From: Opitutaceae bacterium
GTDB taxonomy: Bacteria; Verrucomicrobiota; Verrucomicrobiia; Opitutales; Opitutaceae
Length of the DNA: 17,433 nucleotides
NCBI GenBank assembly: GCA_031254955.1
Contig: JAIRTK010000398.1
Span: 1 to 17,433 of the forward strand
Direction of reading: 5' to 3'
The notes beneath the pieces were generated by a model. The model worked only from the letters and a program-made list of their open reading frames with translations, did not search any database and was not told the DNA's origin. Of the stretch, positions 5,730 to 13,975 are shown piece by piece. The position numbers and the translations under genes are program-made. Position 1 is the stretch's first letter. Each line of letters begins with the position of its first letter.

Positions 5730-8144
5730 TCAGAATCGGGTGCCAAAAGAAAAGTTAAATTGGTTGCCCTTGCTGTTGAATTTGTCGCGGGTGAGGGGGA
5801 TGCCGAAGTCGAGGCTGAGGGGCGCGCCGGCCACGAAGAGGCGGAGGCCGAAGCCGAAGTTGTCGTTGTAGGCGGCGGGGGTGAAGTCGTAGGAGCGTTC
5901 GTTGACGAAGCCGGCGTCGTAGAAGAAGGCGAAGCGCACGGGGCTGACGATGTCGAACGAATACTCAAGGCTGAGCATGCCGTAGGTGTTTCCGCCCATG
6001 ATGTTGCCGTAGGAGTCTTTCGGGCCGACGTCGCGGTTTTCAAAGCCGCGCAGGGTGTAGGGGCCGCCGAGGGTGTATTTTTCGCTGTAGGGGACGCCGC
6101 CGTCCCGGTAGCCGGGAAGGGCTTTGTCGCGGGTGCGTCCGTAGCTTTCGATGACGCCGGCGCGGGCGATGATGGCGATGGTCTGGGCTTGGGCGCGGAA
6201 GATGGGGAAGAATTGGGAGCCGCGAAATTCGACGCGGTAGTAGTCTTCGCTGCCGCCGAGGGGGCCGCCGGTGTGGGAGTAGTTCAGTTCGATGCGGCCT
6301 CCGTCGGTGGTGTTGATGATGCGGTCGCGGGTGTCGCGGAGGAGTTGGAAGGAGATGGTGGAGGTTTTGTAGCGGTCGCGGAGTGTGCCGTCGGCGTTTT
6401 GAAAGTAGCCGATGTAGGCGGATTCGATGTCCTCGTATTTGACGTTTTCGTAGGTGTAGGAGAGGGTGCCTTCGAAGAGTTCGAAGAGGCGTTTGCGGAG
6501 GTAAACTTGGCCGCCGGTGCGGACTTCGTCGTAGTAGGAGTTGTCGTAGTTGGAGCTGGTGCGGTAAACGGAGAAGCCGAGGGCGAGTTCTTTTTGCAGG
6601 AACCAGGGTTCTTCAAAGGAGAGGATGGCTTCGCTGGAGTTGGAGCCGACTTGGAGGCGGATGCGGAATTTCTGGCCGCCGCCTTGGAAGAAGGATTTGC
6701 GGTTGAAGAGGTCGAAGTTGGACTGGGTGAGTTCGGCGAAGACGACGGCTTTTTCGAGGGAGCTGAAGCCGGCGCCGAACTGGAGGTTGCCGGTGCGGCC
6801 TTCGGTGACGGTGATCTTGAGGTTGCGGCGTCCGGGGATGTTGGTCGATTCGGGGGTGAGGTTGGTGTCTTCGAAGAAGCGGGTGTTGTCGAGGCGCATT
6901 TTGCTGCGTTTCATGCTGACCATGTCGAAGACTTCGCCGGGGCCGAGCGTGAGTTCGCGGATGATGACGATGCTTTTGGTCTTGGTGTTGCCTTCGACTT
7001 GGATGGATTCGACGTAATACTGGTCGCTTTCGGCGACTTCGTATTCGATGTCGATGTTGCCGGTGGCGATGTTGGGTTTGCGGATGGGGCGCACGCGGGC
7101 GTCGAGGTAGCCGTCTTTGCCGTAAAAGTCTTCCATGGTGGAGACGTCTTCGTCGAGTTTGGAGGGGCGGAACACCATGCCGGAGTGCTGCGAGATGATG
7201 AGCATGAGCAGCGGGGTGGGGTAGAGTTTGTTGCCGGTGAAGGTGATTTGGCCGATGCGATACTGGCGGCCTTCGTCCACTTGGATGGTGAGGAGGAGTT
7301 TGTTGTCGGTCGGGTATTCGTAGGTGACTTTGTCGGCGGGGATTTCGATGTCGAGGAAGCCTTCTTCGCGGTAGTAGTCGCGGAGTTTGTTGAGGTCGTC
7401 TTCGAAGAGTTCGTCTTTGAAGCGGCCCGAGCCGGTCAGCCAGGAGAACATCCAGCGGCGGCGGGTTTCCATGACGCCGCGCAGTTTCTTGGCTTTGACG
7501 CTGTGGTTGCCGACGAAGTTGATTTCGGAGATTTTGACTTTGTTGCCTTCGCGGATTTTGAAATACACGGTGCCGTAGCCGGTGGCGCGGTCGCGTTCGA
7601 TTTCGTAGCTGATGTAAACGCGGTTGTAGCCTTTTTTCTGGTAGTATTCGCGGATTTTTTCGGCGTCTTCTTTCACTTGGCGTTCGTCGAGTGCTTGGTT
7701 CTGGCGGGTTTTGGTCTCTTTTTCGAGGGTGCCGGACTTGATTTTTTCGTTGCCGGAGAAGACGACTTCTTGCACGCGGTATTTCGGCGTGACTTCGATG
7801 ACGAGGTTGACGACGCGGTTCGGCAGCACTTCGCGTTTTACTTCGATGAACTCGAACAGGCCCGTGCGGTAGAGTGAGCGGATGTCGCGGTCGATCATCG
7901 TGTCGTCGAGTTCGCCGCCGGGTTTTACCTGCATGTTGGCGCGGACGATTTGTTCGTTGACGTTGGCGGTGCCCACGAAGCGCACGGTGACGGTGCCGAC
8001 TTTGTAGGGTTGGTAGGGCCGGGGGCCGGGGCCGGGAACGCCGCCCATCTGGGCAAGGGCTTGCGCGCCAATCCAAGTGGCGAGGAGGGCATTGAGTAAG
8101 AAACGGATGGCCCGGGCCGTTGGGCTACTGGGTGTAGTTTTCAA
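5730..8144 (-). CDS. bamA: Outer membrane protein assembly factor BamA (Omp85)
   Basis: The product has 804 residues, the usual BamA length. A signal peptide (AIRFLLNALLATWIGAQALA, 12-31) is followed by five POTRA domains at about 47-122, 123-203, 204-295, 296-376 and 377-450. Several begin with the characteristic pattern of strand plus GN (EVVFSGN, EINFVGN, QITFTGN, SIQVEGN). The barrel covers about 451-804, with the conserved loop-6 motif LRGF (698-701) and a terminal Phe. BamA inserts beta-barrel proteins into the outer membrane. The frame's best start is TTG at 8144, because it keeps a full signal peptide. The next in-frame ATG (residue 33) would delete it. The start overlaps the dnaB 3' end by 20 bp, so initiation is probably coupled to dnaB translation. 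skp follows 58 nt downstream. Confidence 0.96.
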   Translation of the reverse strand: MKTTPSSPTARAIRFLLNALLATWIGAQALAQMGGVPGPGPRPYQPYKVGTVTVRFVGTANVNEQIVRANMQVKPGGELDDTMIDRDIRSLYRTGLFEFIEVKREVLPNRVVNLVIEVTPKYRVQEVVFSGNEKIKSGTLEKETKTRQNQALDERQVKEDAEKIREYYQKKGYNRVYISYEIERDRATGYGTVYFKIREGNKVKISEINFVGNHSVKAKKLRGVMETRRRWMFSWLTGSGRFKDELFEDDLNKLRDYYREEGFLDIEIPADKVTYEYPTDNKLLLTIQVDEGRQYRIGQITFTGNKLYPTPLLMLIISQHSGMVFRPSKLDEDVSTMEDFYGKDGYLDARVRPIRKPNIATGNIDIEYEVAESDQYYVESIQVEGNTKTKSIVIIRELTLGPGEVFDMVSMKRSKMRLDNTRFFEDTNLTPESTNIPGRRNLKITVTEGRTGNLQFGAGFSSLEKAVVFAELTQSNFDLFNRKSFFQGGGQKFRIRLQVGSNSSEAILSFEEPWFLQKELALGFSVYRTSSNYDNSYYDEVRTGGQVYLRKRLFELFEGTLSYTYENVKYEDIESAYIGYFQNADGTLRDRYKTSTISFQLLRDTRDRIINTTDGGRIELNYSHTGGPLGGSEDYYRVEFRGSQFFPIFRAQAQTIAIIARAGVIESYGRTRDKALPGYRDGGVPYSEKYTLGGPYTLRGFENRDVGPKDSYGNIMGGNTYGMLSLEYSFDIVSPVRFAFFYDAGFVNERSYDFTPAAYNDNFGFGLRLFVAGAPLSLDFGIPLTRDKFNSKGNQFNFSFGTRF

Positions 8145-9567
8145 AGCGGGTGATGTCTCGAAGGAAGGTGAGTTTCAGTTCTCCTACCGGGCCGTTTCGT
8201 TGCTTGGCAACTATTAACTCGGCGGAGTCGGCGGCGACTTGGAATTTCTCGTCGGCGTCTTTCGGGCGCGCGAGCATGAGGACCACGTCGGCGTCCTGCT
8301 CGATGGAGCCGGATTCGCGGAGGTCGGAGAGTTTGGGTGTGCGGTTTTCTTTTTCGGCGGCACGGTTTAACTGACTTAATACAAGCACGGGCACGTCGAG
8401 TTCCTTTGCGAGTGCTTTTAGCCCGCGCGAAATTTCGGACACTTGCTGTTCGCGCGGGATTTTCGGGTCGGTCGGGCTGAGGAGTTGGAGGTAGTCCACT
8501 ATCACAAAGCCCAGCGGGCTGCGCGCGTGCAGGCGGCGGGCCTTGGCGCGGAGTTCCATGATGGTCATGTGGCTGGAGTCGTCGATGTAGAGCGGCGATT
8601 TGCTGAAGTCGTCCGCCGCTTGGAGCAGTTCCTGTTGTTCCTGGCCGTTTTTGGACAGCAGGCCGTCGCGCAGGCGTTTCATGTTTACCCGCGCGCGGGA
8701 GCAGAGCATGCGGAGCGCGAGTTGCGCCGCGCTCATTTCGAGCGAGAAGACCAGCGTGGTGACGCCGCGGCCGGTCTTCGGCATCGCGGCGGCCTCGGCG
8801 AAGTTGAGCGCGAGGGAGGTTTTGCCCATCGAGGGGCGCGCCGCGAGGATGATCATTTCCTGGCGCTGGAAGCCGTAGGTGAGGTTGTCGAGGTCCTTGT
8901 AGCCTGAGCTGATGCCGGTAAGCTCGCCTTTTTTGGTGAGCATCTTGGTGATGACGCCCATGGCTTCGTTGACCGGGCCTTTCATGGGCTTGGCGGCATC
9001 GGAAATGCGGTCTTGGGTGACGGCAAAGAGTTCCTGCTCGATTTTGTCGATGAACTCTTCCAGGCCGCCGCTGTAGTCGTAGCATTTTTCGACCGCGCCG
9101 GTGGCGACTTTGATGATCTCGCGCAAAAGAAAAAATTCGCGGATTTTCTCGATGAAATAGGGCGCTTGGGCGGTGGTCGGGATGCGTCCGCTGATTTGCG
9201 TGAGGTAGGCGTAGCCGCCGATTTCGTCGAGCTGGCGCGTGGTTTTCAGTTCCTCGGCCAGGACGGCGAGGTCGATGGCCGCGCCTTTGTTATACATCTC
9301 GACGAGTTGCTCGAAAATGACGCGGTTGGCCGGGCCATAGAAGGCGGAGGGCGCGATTTTGCCTTCAAGGCAGCGGGCGACGGTGTCGTTGCCGTCGATG
9401 AGGCAGCACGAGAGCAGGTATTCCTCGGCCTCGATGCTGTGCGGCGCGGAGCGTCCGATCAAGGGCGTGGCCGCCGCCGCCGCGTGCGCGGAATCGCCGC
9501 CGTTGGCCCCGTCGAAACGGGGGCGCCGGGATGAGGTGCGTGAGGTTTTGCCGTCGTCGTCAGCCAT
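8125..9567 (-). CDS. dnaB: Replicative DNA helicase DnaB
   Basis: The product has 480 residues, normal for DnaB. Residues 1-40 form a low-complexity basic/Ala-rich extension. The N-domain begins at APHSIEAEEYLLSCCL (41-56). The RecA-like helicase domain has Walker A ARPSMGKT (243-250), catalytic Glu277 in FSLEMS, Walker B VIVDYLQLL (355-363, Asp358), the SQLNR motif (398-402), LRESGSIEQDADVV (416-429) and AKQRNGP with the likely arginine finger Arg457 (454-460). It unwinds DNA ahead of the replication fork as a hexamer and recruits primase. Linkage to bamA is unusual compared with the rplI-dnaB or dnaB-alr orders familiar elsewhere. The two genes overlap, so essential replication and outer-membrane assembly genes share a transcript. 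No intein is present and no Shine-Dalgarno motif is visible. Confidence 0.97.
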   Translation of the reverse strand: MADDDGKTSRTSSRRPRFDGANGGDSAHAAAAATPLIGRSAPHSIEAEEYLLSCCLIDGNDTVARCLEGKIAPSAFYGPANRVIFEQLVEMYNKGAAIDLAVLAEELKTTRQLDEIGGYAYLTQISGRIPTTAQAPYFIEKIREFFLLREIIKVATGAVEKCYDYSGGLEEFIDKIEQELFAVTQDRISDAAKPMKGPVNEAMGVITKMLTKKGELTGISSGYKDLDNLTYGFQRQEMIILAARPSMGKTSLALNFAEAAAMPKTGRGVTTLVFSLEMSAAQLALRMLCSRARVNMKRLRDGLLSKNGQEQQELLQAADDFSKSPLYIDDSSHMTIMELRAKARRLHARSPLGFVIVDYLQLLSPTDPKIPREQQVSEISRGLKALAKELDVPVLVLSQLNRAAEKENRTPKLSDLRESGSIEQDADVVLMLARPKDADEKFQVAADSAELIVAKQRNGPVGELKLTFLRDITRFENYTQ

Positions 9568-9721
9568 GCGGTGAAGCGGTTGAGAGAAAAGTGTTGCCGC
9601 GCGAAAGCAAGGCGGCGTTGCGGGAAAATATTCCCAGATTATTCACCGGCGGTTTCACCGGAGGTTGCGTTTTGCGGCCTATTTCCAGCCCGGCGGGGAG
9701 GGAGGGACTCGCGCACGCGCG

Positions 9722-9769
9722 CATGTTGCGCGCATGTTGCGGCGTGCATGTTGCGGCGCGCATGTTGCG
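9722..9769. repeat. Four-copy CATGTTGCG array
   Basis: CATGTTGCG occurs at 9722, 9733, 9747 and 9761, spaced 11, 14 and 14 bp. The last two units form a 14-bp tandem repeat (GGCGTGCATGTTGC then GGCGCGCATGTTGC, 9741-9768). The array lies about 155-200 bp upstream of dnaB. It may be a protein-binding array or a simple-sequence expansion. Confidence 0.7.
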
Positions 9770-9789
9770 TTTGCGAAAGAGCAGGCCGG

Positions 9790-9836
9790 CAGGCCGCCGG
9801 GTCGCCGGGCCACCGGGCCACCAGGCCGCCGGGTCG
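9790..9836. repeat. GC-rich compound repeat
   Basis: CAGGCCGCCGGGTCG occurs at 9790-9804 and 9822-9836, enclosing two direct copies of CCGGGCCAC (9805-9813 and 9814-9822). It directly follows the CATGTTGCG array. No coding potential was found. Confidence 0.7.
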
Positions 9837-9943
9837 AGATGCCGGTCAAGGCAAGGATTGCGGGATGGATTAAGCCTATGGTTGTTAATAACTGATGTTA
9901 CGCGGACGGAGATATTTTGAACCACCCAACGCAATCCGTCCCC

Positions 9944-10048
9944 GGTAGGGAGGTCTCTCCGAGACCTCCGTCGGACGGGGCTGGCGGTTTGAATTTTCAT
10001 GGGGGAATCGGAGTGTTCTCGCGGAGGCCTCGGAGAGGCCTCCCTACC
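9944..10048. repeat. REP-like inverted pair 3 (GTAGGG...CCCTAC)
   Basis: The left hairpin, GGAGGTCTC-TCC-GAGACCTCC (9949-9969), is preceded by GGTAG. The right hairpin, GGAGGCCTC-GGA-GAGGCCTCC (10023-10043), is followed by CTACC. Both have 9-bp stems and 3-nt loops, and they face each other across a 53-nt spacer. The ends match the REP pairs at 4521-4610 and 4684-4750 although the inner sequences differ. Confidence 0.8.
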
Positions 10049-10093
10049 GGCGCTCCCGCGCCCAATGATCGTTTCCCATGCGACAGAATAACC

Positions 10094-10275
10094 GAGGTTA
10101 TGCGCCGCCTCTGTCGTAACGCAGACTGGCGGACTGTCGCTTCGCTCGAAATCCAGTCTGCTTCAGGGCGGGCCTGCGGTCTGTCAGCAGGTTGGGGGCC
10201 GAGCGAAGCGAGAAGCCTGTCAACCTGCGCTACGACGGCAGCGCGTAACCTCAGTGACCAGCGGCGTATAGCCTC
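10094..10275. repeat. Cruciform-type composite palindrome of about 180 bp
   Basis: The outer arms are 10094-10124 (starting GAGGTTATGCGCCGCC, ending CGTAACGCAG) and 10225-10252, its diverged inverse. The first 15 bases are repeated inverted once more at 10261-10275 (GCGGCGTATAGCCTC). Inside are two side hairpins, CAGACTGG (10122-10129) with CCAGTCTG (10153-10160) and CAGGTTG (10188-10194) with CAACCTG (10221-10227). CGCTTCGCTCG (10138-10148) is also complementary to CGAGCGAAGCG (10200-10210). No open frame is convincing; it looks like a non-autonomous repeat element. Confidence 0.75.
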
Positions 10276-11099
10276 AATGAGTAAAACTCCCCGGCGCAAA
10301 CTCCGGGGCCTCTGAAATCAGCGGGGGAGATTTCTCCTCGGAGCAAGTCCCGAGGCATTCTCTTTTTCGATGGGGAAAGCAATCGCCCTTCATTTGCATA
10401 ATTATTTTTAATAAAGATATTGACTTCCTGATTTTTCTCCTCATCCCAATCACCAACAAGTCGCCAACGCCCAAAACTGACAAGCAGCCCCTCACACCTT
10501 TCTCCCCGGCGCCCACGCCTCCCCTAATCCGTCTCTTATGAAAACTCCCACGAACTTCCGCGCCCTGCCTCCGTGCTTGGGCTTGCGCTGTCCGCCTTTG
10601 GTGGTTGCGGCGGCCCGGGAGCGGCGTGTCCGCCGGGGTCTTGTGTCCGCCTGCGTTTCCGCTGGCGTTTATTCGCGGACGGGCATGATTTTTTCGCGGC
10701 ATCTTAATAAAACAACCGGAACTCTGATACCCCCCCCCTGATATTTACAATCGGTTGACGATTGCCTGATTGCGGCATTTTTTGGCAAGGCTTGGTTGTG
10801 CCGGACATCGTTTGTGATGTCGCTGCGTCCCGCGAGTATTCCGCACGGGAATACAACTCCTGCAAAAAACCGCCTGCACGCCAGAAGCACGGACGGCCCG
10901 TCCATGAACGGAACACGCCCATCCCGTTGTGTCTCGTTTTTGCGGCTTCAAGGCTCGGGAATTTGGGGGCGTTCGGTGCCCGGGTTTCCTGGATTTTATT
11001 CCACGGCCAGCCCGTCCGCCCCCGCCCGCGAATGCGCGCCCGAATGGAAGGAGGTCGTCTTGAAGCCATCACCCACCGGGGCCGCGAACGGCCTGATTA
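10276..11099. other. Intergenic region with an AT-rich island, a possible gene relic and a hairpin series
   Basis: No gene can be supported. An AT-rich island at 10395-10430 (TTGCATAATTATTTTTAATA and on) stands out from the GC-rich surroundings and may hold a promoter. At 10538 an ATG after a pyrimidine-rich leader starts MKTPTNFRALPP. A second frame then reads LGLALSAFGGCGG, like a broken secretory signal. A run of nine C occurs at 10730-10738. Small inverted repeats follow at 10748-10764, 10804-10821, 10836-10854 and 10891-10903. Confidence 0.45.
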
Positions 11100-11132
11100 T
11101 TTCAATAATTATTCACAATAATATTATTGAAA
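11100..11132 (+). promoter_or_regulatory. AT-rich palindrome upstream of the autotransporter, candidate operator or promoter
   Basis: TTTCAATAAT (11100-11109) is inverted as ATTATTGAAA (11123-11132) around an AT-rich core with TAATAT. It is the only strongly AT-rich site in the 200 bp before the autotransporter start (153 bp downstream) and could be a promoter with an overlapping regulator site. No consensus -35/-10 pair with standard spacing is evident. Confidence 0.4.
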
Positions 11133-11285
11133 ATGGGCGCCCTCTTATTATCATGAGCCTAGCGTCCGGGCGTTGGCGGCCTTCCGGGAAGGTTCCGCTG
11201 ACCCTGCCTCAAAATTGCCTCAAATCACTCCCACCACTCCATCCCCGCCATTTCCCCCGCCGGACGCCTCCCCTTTTTCCCCGTC

Positions 11286-13931
11286 ATGCATAATCCTATC
11301 CCCTCCCATAACCGCCCCGCCCGTCACCCGCAATACCGCCGCGCCACGCGCGCCTGCCTGCCCGGTCTTCTGGCCCTCCTGACCCTCACCGCCGCCTTCG
11401 CGCCCGAGGTCTCCGCCCAGCGCGACGACAACCGCCGCCTCGCCTGGACCGGCTCCTTCGGCGCCGAGTGGAGCGGCTCGTCGTGGAAAACCTCCGACTA
11501 CTATTTGAGCAAACTGAACGCCACCGAGGCCCAGTGGACCGGCCCGATTCCGGGCTTGGGCGAACCCTCGGTGGCCTTCCTTGCCGGCGATTCCGTCCTC
11601 TTCGACAGCACCGGCGATGTCGTCGCCTCCCGCGTCGTCGCTATCGCCAGCGGCGGTGTCACCGCCTCCGATGTCGTCGTCTCCGGCGCCGGCGACTACA
11701 CTTTCACCGGCGGCGCGATCACCGCCGACGGCGGCGCCTTGATGCCGACGACCTACCAGCTTGCCGGCTCCGGCGTCGCGCCCGGCGGGCGGCTCGTCAA
11801 GACCGGCGCCGGCACGCTCACGCTCTCCAACACCGCCGCCAATACCTTCAAAGGCGGCATCCTCTTCACGGAAGGCAACCTCGTCGTCACCGACAACCGC
11901 GCCCTCGGCGACAACAACCTCTCCGTCATCGCCGCCACCACCTCCGGCGCCACGAACCACCTGCTGCCCGGCATCGTCACCCATGCCGGCGGCGCGCTGC
12001 TCCGCATCGGCAGCAACACGCTGCTCAACACCTATCTTGCCGTCGCCGCCTCCGCCTCCGGGCTGGACATCACTGGCGACATCTACTTCGGCCCGACGGC
12101 GGCGCTCCACATCCGCACCGAAGGCGACACCACCATTTCCGGCCGCATTTACGGCGACCAAGCCATCCCCGCCGGCGCCTCCACCGGCGCCATCTCAAAA
12201 AGCGGCGCCGGCACCCTCACCCTCACCGGCGCCAACAACTGGCTCGGCGGCACCATCACCGGCACCTGGAACAACATCGCCTACACCGGCGGCGTTGTCA
12301 TCTATGAAGGCAAAGTCGTCGCCACCACCGCCGGCGCCCTCGGCGGAAACAACATCGCCATCACCCCCGACGGCACGCTCGCCATCCAAGGCGTTCGCGG
12401 CGCCACCTACCCCATGTCCCTCGTCGGCGGCGGACGCGTCGAAGTCGTGGACAGCGACATCACCTTCAACTGGCGCAACGGCTCCCTCATCAACGTCGGC
12501 GCCGCCAACAACAACGACATCGCCCACCTCGTCGTCACCGCCACCTCGCGCCTCGCCGCCATCGCCAGCGGCACCCTCTCCACCGTGCTCGGCGGCCCCG
12601 CCGTCACCGTCACCGTCAGCGACCACTCCGCCCTCGTGCTCGGACGCGAAGGCATCACCCACATCAGCATCAACGGCACAAACCCGCCCATCGCCTACCG
12701 CATCGACGCCGGCAACATCGCCCTCACCGACGGCAGCGCCCTCGTCTTCCTGCCCAACACCTACCTGAAAGTCGGCGGCCTCCTCACCCTCGACGCCGAC
12801 TCGAAAATCGCCTTCGCCGGCTCCGGCGTCTCCCGCCTCGATTACCTCTCCGGCGACATTCCCGCCGCCGCCGCCCACCTCGTCCCCGACGGCATGACCC
12901 TCGAACGCCGCGTCGATACCGGCGCCGGACGCGTGGACTACATCGTCGTGAACCAAGGCGCCAACCCCCTGATGGACATCGCCATGACCCTCGCCTCCAT
13001 CGACGCCGCCCTGGACACCGTCTCCGCGCGCCTCCACGAAAACCTCCTCCAACCCGTCGCCCGCCCCGAAGGCGCCCGCAACTGGAACCATGCCGCGTGG
13101 TCGCGCTATTTTGCCAGCGACTTCACCCACGACGCCGACACCGCCTTCCACCCCGGCTGGGACGGACGCCTCTCCGGCCTCCTCGCCGGCATTGCCAGCA
13201 CCCACGGACAAAACACCCAACTCGGCCTCTACGCCGGCATGACCGAAAGCAACCTCACCACCACCAACAACACCAGCCTGCAATCCAAACAACGCGTCCT
13301 CGGCCTCCACGCCGCCCAACGCTTCGACTGGTTCTACGCCGGCCTGCACCTCGCCCGCGTCACCGCCCACACCGACTCCTGGCGCCGCGAATCCTCCACC
13401 TGGCGCAGCGCCCCCCTCGTCACCCACGGACGCTGGCGCAACGCCGGCTTCACCGGCGGCGGCGAAATCGGCGCCCTCCTCGAACCCTGGAAAAACGGCT
13501 ACCTCAAACCCTTCGCCGGCCTGCGCTACACGCAAATCGACCTCACCGGCTTCACCGAACGCAGCAACACCGAACACAACAGCAACTCAATGGAAGTGGA
13601 AAACTTCACCGACACCCTCATCCAAGTCACCGGCGGCGTGCAAGCCGGCCAACGCTTCAAACTCCTTGGCCGCGACGCCGCCCTCTCCCTCTCGCTCGCC
13701 GGCAAACACGCCGCCCGCTCCCCCCGCGAGACCCTCTCCGCCACCTACCGCGGCACCGGCTGCTCCTTCACGCTCTCCCGCGACGACTACTACAAAGACA
13801 CCGCCGCCATCGGCCTCTCCCTGCGCGTGCTCCTCCCCCGCCGCGTCCAAGCCGGCCTCGATCTGGAACGCGAAACCGGCTCCAAACGCACCCGCGACAC
13901 CCTCGCCCTCCTGCTCGGCGTCACCTGGTAA
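11286..13931 (+). CDS. Autotransporter (type V secretion) with PATR beta-strand repeats
   Basis: The product has 881 residues. An extended N-terminal signal (basic residues 10-23, hydrophobic LPGLLALLTLTAAFA, likely cleavage after VSA at 44) directs export. The passenger (about 46-590) is Gly/Thr/Asp-rich beta-helix. It carries two recognisable autotransporter-associated repeats: KTGAGTLTLSNTAANTFKGG (172-191) and KSGAGTLTLTGANNWLGG (305-322), each followed by EGNLVV or EGKVVAT. Residues about 595-881 form the C-terminal translocator barrel (starts NHAAWSRYFASDF, contains GLYAGMTESNL and KPFAGLRYTQ, ends LLLGVTW with a terminal aromatic). The barrel inserts with BAM help and displays the passenger on the surface. 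No protease triad or adhesion motif was recognised, so the passenger's function is unknown. The start follows a pyrimidine-rich leader without Shine-Dalgarno. A TonB-dependent receptor follows after 44 nt. Confidence 0.93.
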   Translation: MHNPIPSHNRPARHPQYRRATRACLPGLLALLTLTAAFAPEVSAQRDDNRRLAWTGSFGAEWSGSSWKTSDYYLSKLNATEAQWTGPIPGLGEPSVAFLAGDSVLFDSTGDVVASRVVAIASGGVTASDVVVSGAGDYTFTGGAITADGGALMPTTYQLAGSGVAPGGRLVKTGAGTLTLSNTAANTFKGGILFTEGNLVVTDNRALGDNNLSVIAATTSGATNHLLPGIVTHAGGALLRIGSNTLLNTYLAVAASASGLDITGDIYFGPTAALHIRTEGDTTISGRIYGDQAIPAGASTGAISKSGAGTLTLTGANNWLGGTITGTWNNIAYTGGVVIYEGKVVATTAGALGGNNIAITPDGTLAIQGVRGATYPMSLVGGGRVEVVDSDITFNWRNGSLINVGAANNNDIAHLVVTATSRLAAIASGTLSTVLGGPAVTVTVSDHSALVLGREGITHISINGTNPPIAYRIDAGNIALTDGSALVFLPNTYLKVGGLLTLDADSKIAFAGSGVSRLDYLSGDIPAAAAHLVPDGMTLERRVDTGAGRVDYIVVNQGANPLMDIAMTLASIDAALDTVSARLHENLLQPVARPEGARNWNHAAWSRYFASDFTHDADTAFHPGWDGRLSGLLAGIASTHGQNTQLGLYAGMTESNLTTTNNTSLQSKQRVLGLHAAQRFDWFYAGLHLARVTAHTDSWRRESSTWRSAPLVTHGRWRNAGFTGGGEIGALLEPWKNGYLKPFAGLRYTQIDLTGFTERSNTEHNSNSMEVENFTDTLIQVTGGVQAGQRFKLLGRDAALSLSLAGKHAARSPRETLSATYRGTGCSFTLSRDDYYKDTAAIGLSLRVLLPRRVQAGLDLERETGSKRTRDTLALLLGVTW

Positions 13932-13975
13932 ACCCCGCCCCGCCCCGCTCCCCCATCCTTAACCTCTCCCCTGCC

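Larger units (their letters stand above)
9568..9943. other. Non-coding upstream region of dnaB with short repeats
   Basis: No convincing gene is seen. An interrupted palindrome GGGAAAATATTCCC (9622-9635) lies about 55 nt upstream of the dnaB start and could be a regulatory or promoter element. A 12-bp tandem repeat TTCACCGGMGGT follows at 9642-9653 and 9654-9665. Two larger short-repeat blocks are listed separately. The dnaB promoter must lie in or beyond this stretch, but no strong -35/-10 pair was found. Confidence 0.5.

Noticed and set aside
5760..7877. Plus-strand open frame of 705 codons opposite bamA
   Set aside because: Same codon-bias artefact; the composition is Val/Ala/Glu/Phe-rich and the minus strand encodes an unmistakable BamA.
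9722..9836. CRISPR array
   Set aside because: Units are only 9-15 bp, spacers are a few bases and not unique, and no cas genes are present.
10287..10310. Terminator at CCCCGG...CCGGGG
   Set aside because: The stem is 6 bp with only a weak T-run on the minus strand, and no gene ends there.
12195..13577. Minus-strand open frame of 460 codons opposite the autotransporter
   Set aside because: Gly/Ala/Val/Asp-rich shadow without motifs; the plus strand carries PATR repeats and a barrel.
13097..13975. Upstream extension of the receptor frame
   Set aside because: Arg/Pro/His-rich shadow of the autotransporter barrel; the ATG at 13976 yields a proper signal peptide.
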